Part shown: piece by piece, positions 7,414 through 8,405 of the stretch
Position numbering within the stretch: position 1 is the stretch's first letter
Layout of the letters: each line of letters begins with the position of its first letter
Origin: an uncultured Eubacteriales bacterium
GTDB lineage: Bacteria > Bacillota > Clostridia > Oscillospirales > Acutalibacteraceae
Length of the DNA stretch: 8,405 nucleotides
Assembly: GCA_948815685.1 (NCBI GenBank)
Contig: CAQJOC010000049.1
Span: 1 to 8,405 of the forward strand
Reading direction: 5' to 3'
The notes under the pieces: generated by a model
What the model saw: only the letters and a program-made list of their open reading frames with translations
The model's database searches: none
Told to the model about the DNA's origin: nothing
Position numbers and translations under genes: made by a program

Positions 7414-8067
7414 CTATGACTGCATAAACACCGCTTTGTCAATCTTTAAGTTTCCAATAGTCTCCTTAATCTCCTCAGCTGATATGCCACCTGGTCTCAA
7501 TAAAATTGGTATTTCTTCCAAAAAACTTACAACCGTAGACTCAATTCCTACACTACATTCGCCTCCGTCTAGAATTGCATCTATTTTGCCATCCATATCA
7601 TTAATAACATGCTGTGCACGTGTAGGGCTCGGGCTTCCGGAACGATTAGCCGATGGAGCCGCCAGTGGAACCCCTGATAATTTTATTATTTGCCTTGCTA
7701 AATCATGATTAGGCATCCGTATTGCAATGCTGTTAAGTCCCGCAGTTACCTCATCTGGAATTAAATTTGACTTTGGCAAAATAACAGTCAACGGACCCGG
7801 CCAAAATTTATTGATTAAAATTTCAGCTTTTTTAGGGAAAGTGGAAATAAGTTTAAATATCTCATTTTTCTCCGCAACATGAACTATTAATGGATTGTCC
7901 TGGGGTCTTCCCTTTGCGATAAATATTTTAGCTACAGCATGCTTATCCAGAGCATTTGCAGCAAGTCCATACACGGTTTCTGTCGGAATTGCAACAAGTC
8001 CACCACTTTTTATTATTTGTGACACCAGATTCAAATTTTTTTTATTAGCTTTATTTATTATTACCAT
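7414..8067 (-). CDS. ywlC: L-threonylcarbamoyladenylate synthase, YrdC domain (frameshifted Sua5/YwlC)
   Basis: The 217 residues include a complete YrdC catalytic domain: PTETVYGLAANA (28-39), KGRPQDNPL (52-60), FWPGPLT (88-94), APSANRSG (137-144), GIESTVV (174-180) and RPGGIS (191-196). The enzyme makes threonylcarbamoyl-AMP from threonine, bicarbonate and ATP, the first step of t6A at position 37 of ANN-decoding tRNAs. The ATG at 8067 has AAGGT 7 bases upstream (8075-8079). The frame ends at TAG (7414-7416) just after the domain. Restoring one base between 7414 and 7438 would fuse it to the following Sua5 domain, giving 352 residues, the usual Sua5 size. The truncated form resembles stand-alone TsaC, so catalysis might survive. 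Confidence 0.88.
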   Translation of the reverse strand: MVIINKANKKNLNLVSQIIKSGGLVAIPTETVYGLAANALDKHAVAKIFIAKGRPQDNPLIVHVAEKNEIFKLISTFPKKAEILINKFWPGPLTVILPKSNLIPDEVTAGLNSIAIRMPNHDLARQIIKLSGVPLAAPSANRSGSPSPTRAQHVINDMDGKIDAILDGGECSVGIESTVVSFLEEIPILLRPGGISAEEIKETIGNLKIDKAVFMQS

Positions 8068-8189
8068 ATTTATTACCTTATCAAAACGCTATCGGATCTC
8101 ATATTAATTAGAAAAACTTTTATCAATTGTGAAAAACAGTATAAATTCATCCCAAATTAAAAAAATAATTTTTTCCTAAAAATAGCAAA
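8068..8189 (-). other. Leader of the sua5 transcript
   Basis: About 115 AT-rich bases lie between the presumed transcription start near 8183 and the ATG. The only element I can support is the AAGGT ribosome binding site at 8075-8079. No riboswitch or tRNA-like fold is apparent. Confidence 0.4.
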
Positions 8190-8218
8190 ATTATATTGCT
8201 AATTCCAGAATATGTCAA
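8190..8218 (-). promoter_or_regulatory. Perfect consensus vegetative promoter of sua5
   Basis: On the minus strand TTGACA (8213-8218), exactly 17 bases, then TATAAT (8190-8195). The 3' part of the spacer plus the -10 box (ATTAGCAATATAAT) closely resembles the comEC promoter (ATCAGTAATATAAT). The -35 box lies only 24 bases beyond the transposase stop codon, so the IS end is immediately upstream of, or overlaps, the promoter. Confidence 0.82.
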
Positions 8219-8219
8219 G

Positions 8220-8405
8220 TACTATCCTAAAGCGTATTATAGTTACCACGGTTTAAAAGCAGTAAATAAAGCATCATCAAGAGAAGGAAAAAAGGGTAAG
8301 ATATTACGCAAACATTGCTTAAGGTGAGACCAAAATTTTTCAATGAGACTCCGTTCAGGAGAATAAGGAGGCAAAAAGATAAGTTTGCAATGAGCAGTTT
8401 GGGTA
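8220..8405 (-). mobile_element. Probable end of an IS630-type insertion sequence
   Basis: The transposase end implies that the IS boundary lies a few tens of bases past 8243. IS630 elements insert at TA dinucleotides; a TA at 8220-8221, followed on the plus strand by CTATCCTAAAGCGTATTATA, is a plausible boundary. The other terminal repeat is outside the window, so the exact edge is a guess. Confidence 0.35.
8243..8405 (-). CDS. IS630-family transposase, C-terminal end (runs off the right edge)
   Basis: Fifty-three codons and a TAA stop are visible. The piece reads CKLIFLPPYSPERSLIEKFW and continues HLKQCLRNILPFFPSLDDAL, the hallmark C-terminus of IS630/Tc1-mariner-type DDE transposases. The glutamate in LIEKFW is the third catalytic acid; the two aspartates lie outside the window. 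The usual YSPELNPIE is changed to YSPERSLIE, which could be lineage variation or decay. The frame is open throughout. Transposase transcription points toward sua5. Whether the element is intact cannot be judged here. Confidence 0.85.
   Translation of the reverse strand, partial: TQTAHCKLIFLPPYSPERSLIEKFWSHLKQCLRNILPFFPSLDDALFTAFKPW

Noticed and set aside
7441..7470. A AAT TTA slippery heptamer in the YrdC frame upstream of the break, suggesting programmed -1 frameshifting
   Set aside because: After a -1 slip there, the third codon is TGA at 7439-7441, before the Sua5 frame can be joined. No canonical slip site lies within the permitted window 7414-7438.

Overview
The window comes from a visibly AT-rich genome. 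Its gene families point to a low-GC Bacillota, most likely a Clostridia-type anaerobe: the Toprim-DUF4093 protein and the YhaO/YhaN pair are typical of that group, and most start sites have AAGGAGG-like ribosome binding sites. The species cannot be named from this sequence. Every supported protein gene lies on the minus strand, so the window is transcribed from right to left.

Right edge (about 8200-8405): the C-terminal 53 codons of an IS630-family transposase enter from outside the window. Just beyond its stop is a perfect consensus sigma-A type promoter (TTGACA, 17 bases, TATAAT). It drives the threonylcarbamoyl-AMP synthase gene (Sua5/YwlC), which supplies the first step of the tRNA t6A modification. 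The gene is split by a one-base frameshift between its YrdC catalytic domain (7414-8067) and its C-terminal Sua5 domain (7010-7393).

Middle (5940-7009): about 1.07 kb without a recognisable gene. It holds at least five diverged copies of one repeat of roughly 65-70 bases in both orientations (6211-6854). The outermost copies form inverted ends that share the same 11 bases, so the block looks like decayed small mobile elements. Between the repeats and comEC is a second perfect TTGACA-17-TATAAT promoter (6135-6163), followed by a leader of about 190 bases.

Left (1-5939): a tight five-gene block that looks like one operon, in transcription order comEC (DNA-uptake channel), holA (DNA polymerase III delta subunit, clamp loader), a Toprim-DUF4093 protein related to RNase M5, a YhaO/SbcD-type metallophosphoesterase, and the start of a YhaN/SbcC-type ATPase that runs off the left edge. 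Gaps are 4, 1 and 38 bases, followed by a 26-base overlap. The shared theme is DNA handling: import, replication and end processing. The C-terminal metallo-beta-lactamase-like domain of ComEC has lost its metal-binding motif.

I see no CRISPR array, no rRNA or tRNA gene, and no convincing new multi-gene system. The points most worth a second look are the repeat cluster, the split Sua5, the metal-site-less ComEC tail and the IS630 end abutting the sua5 promoter.
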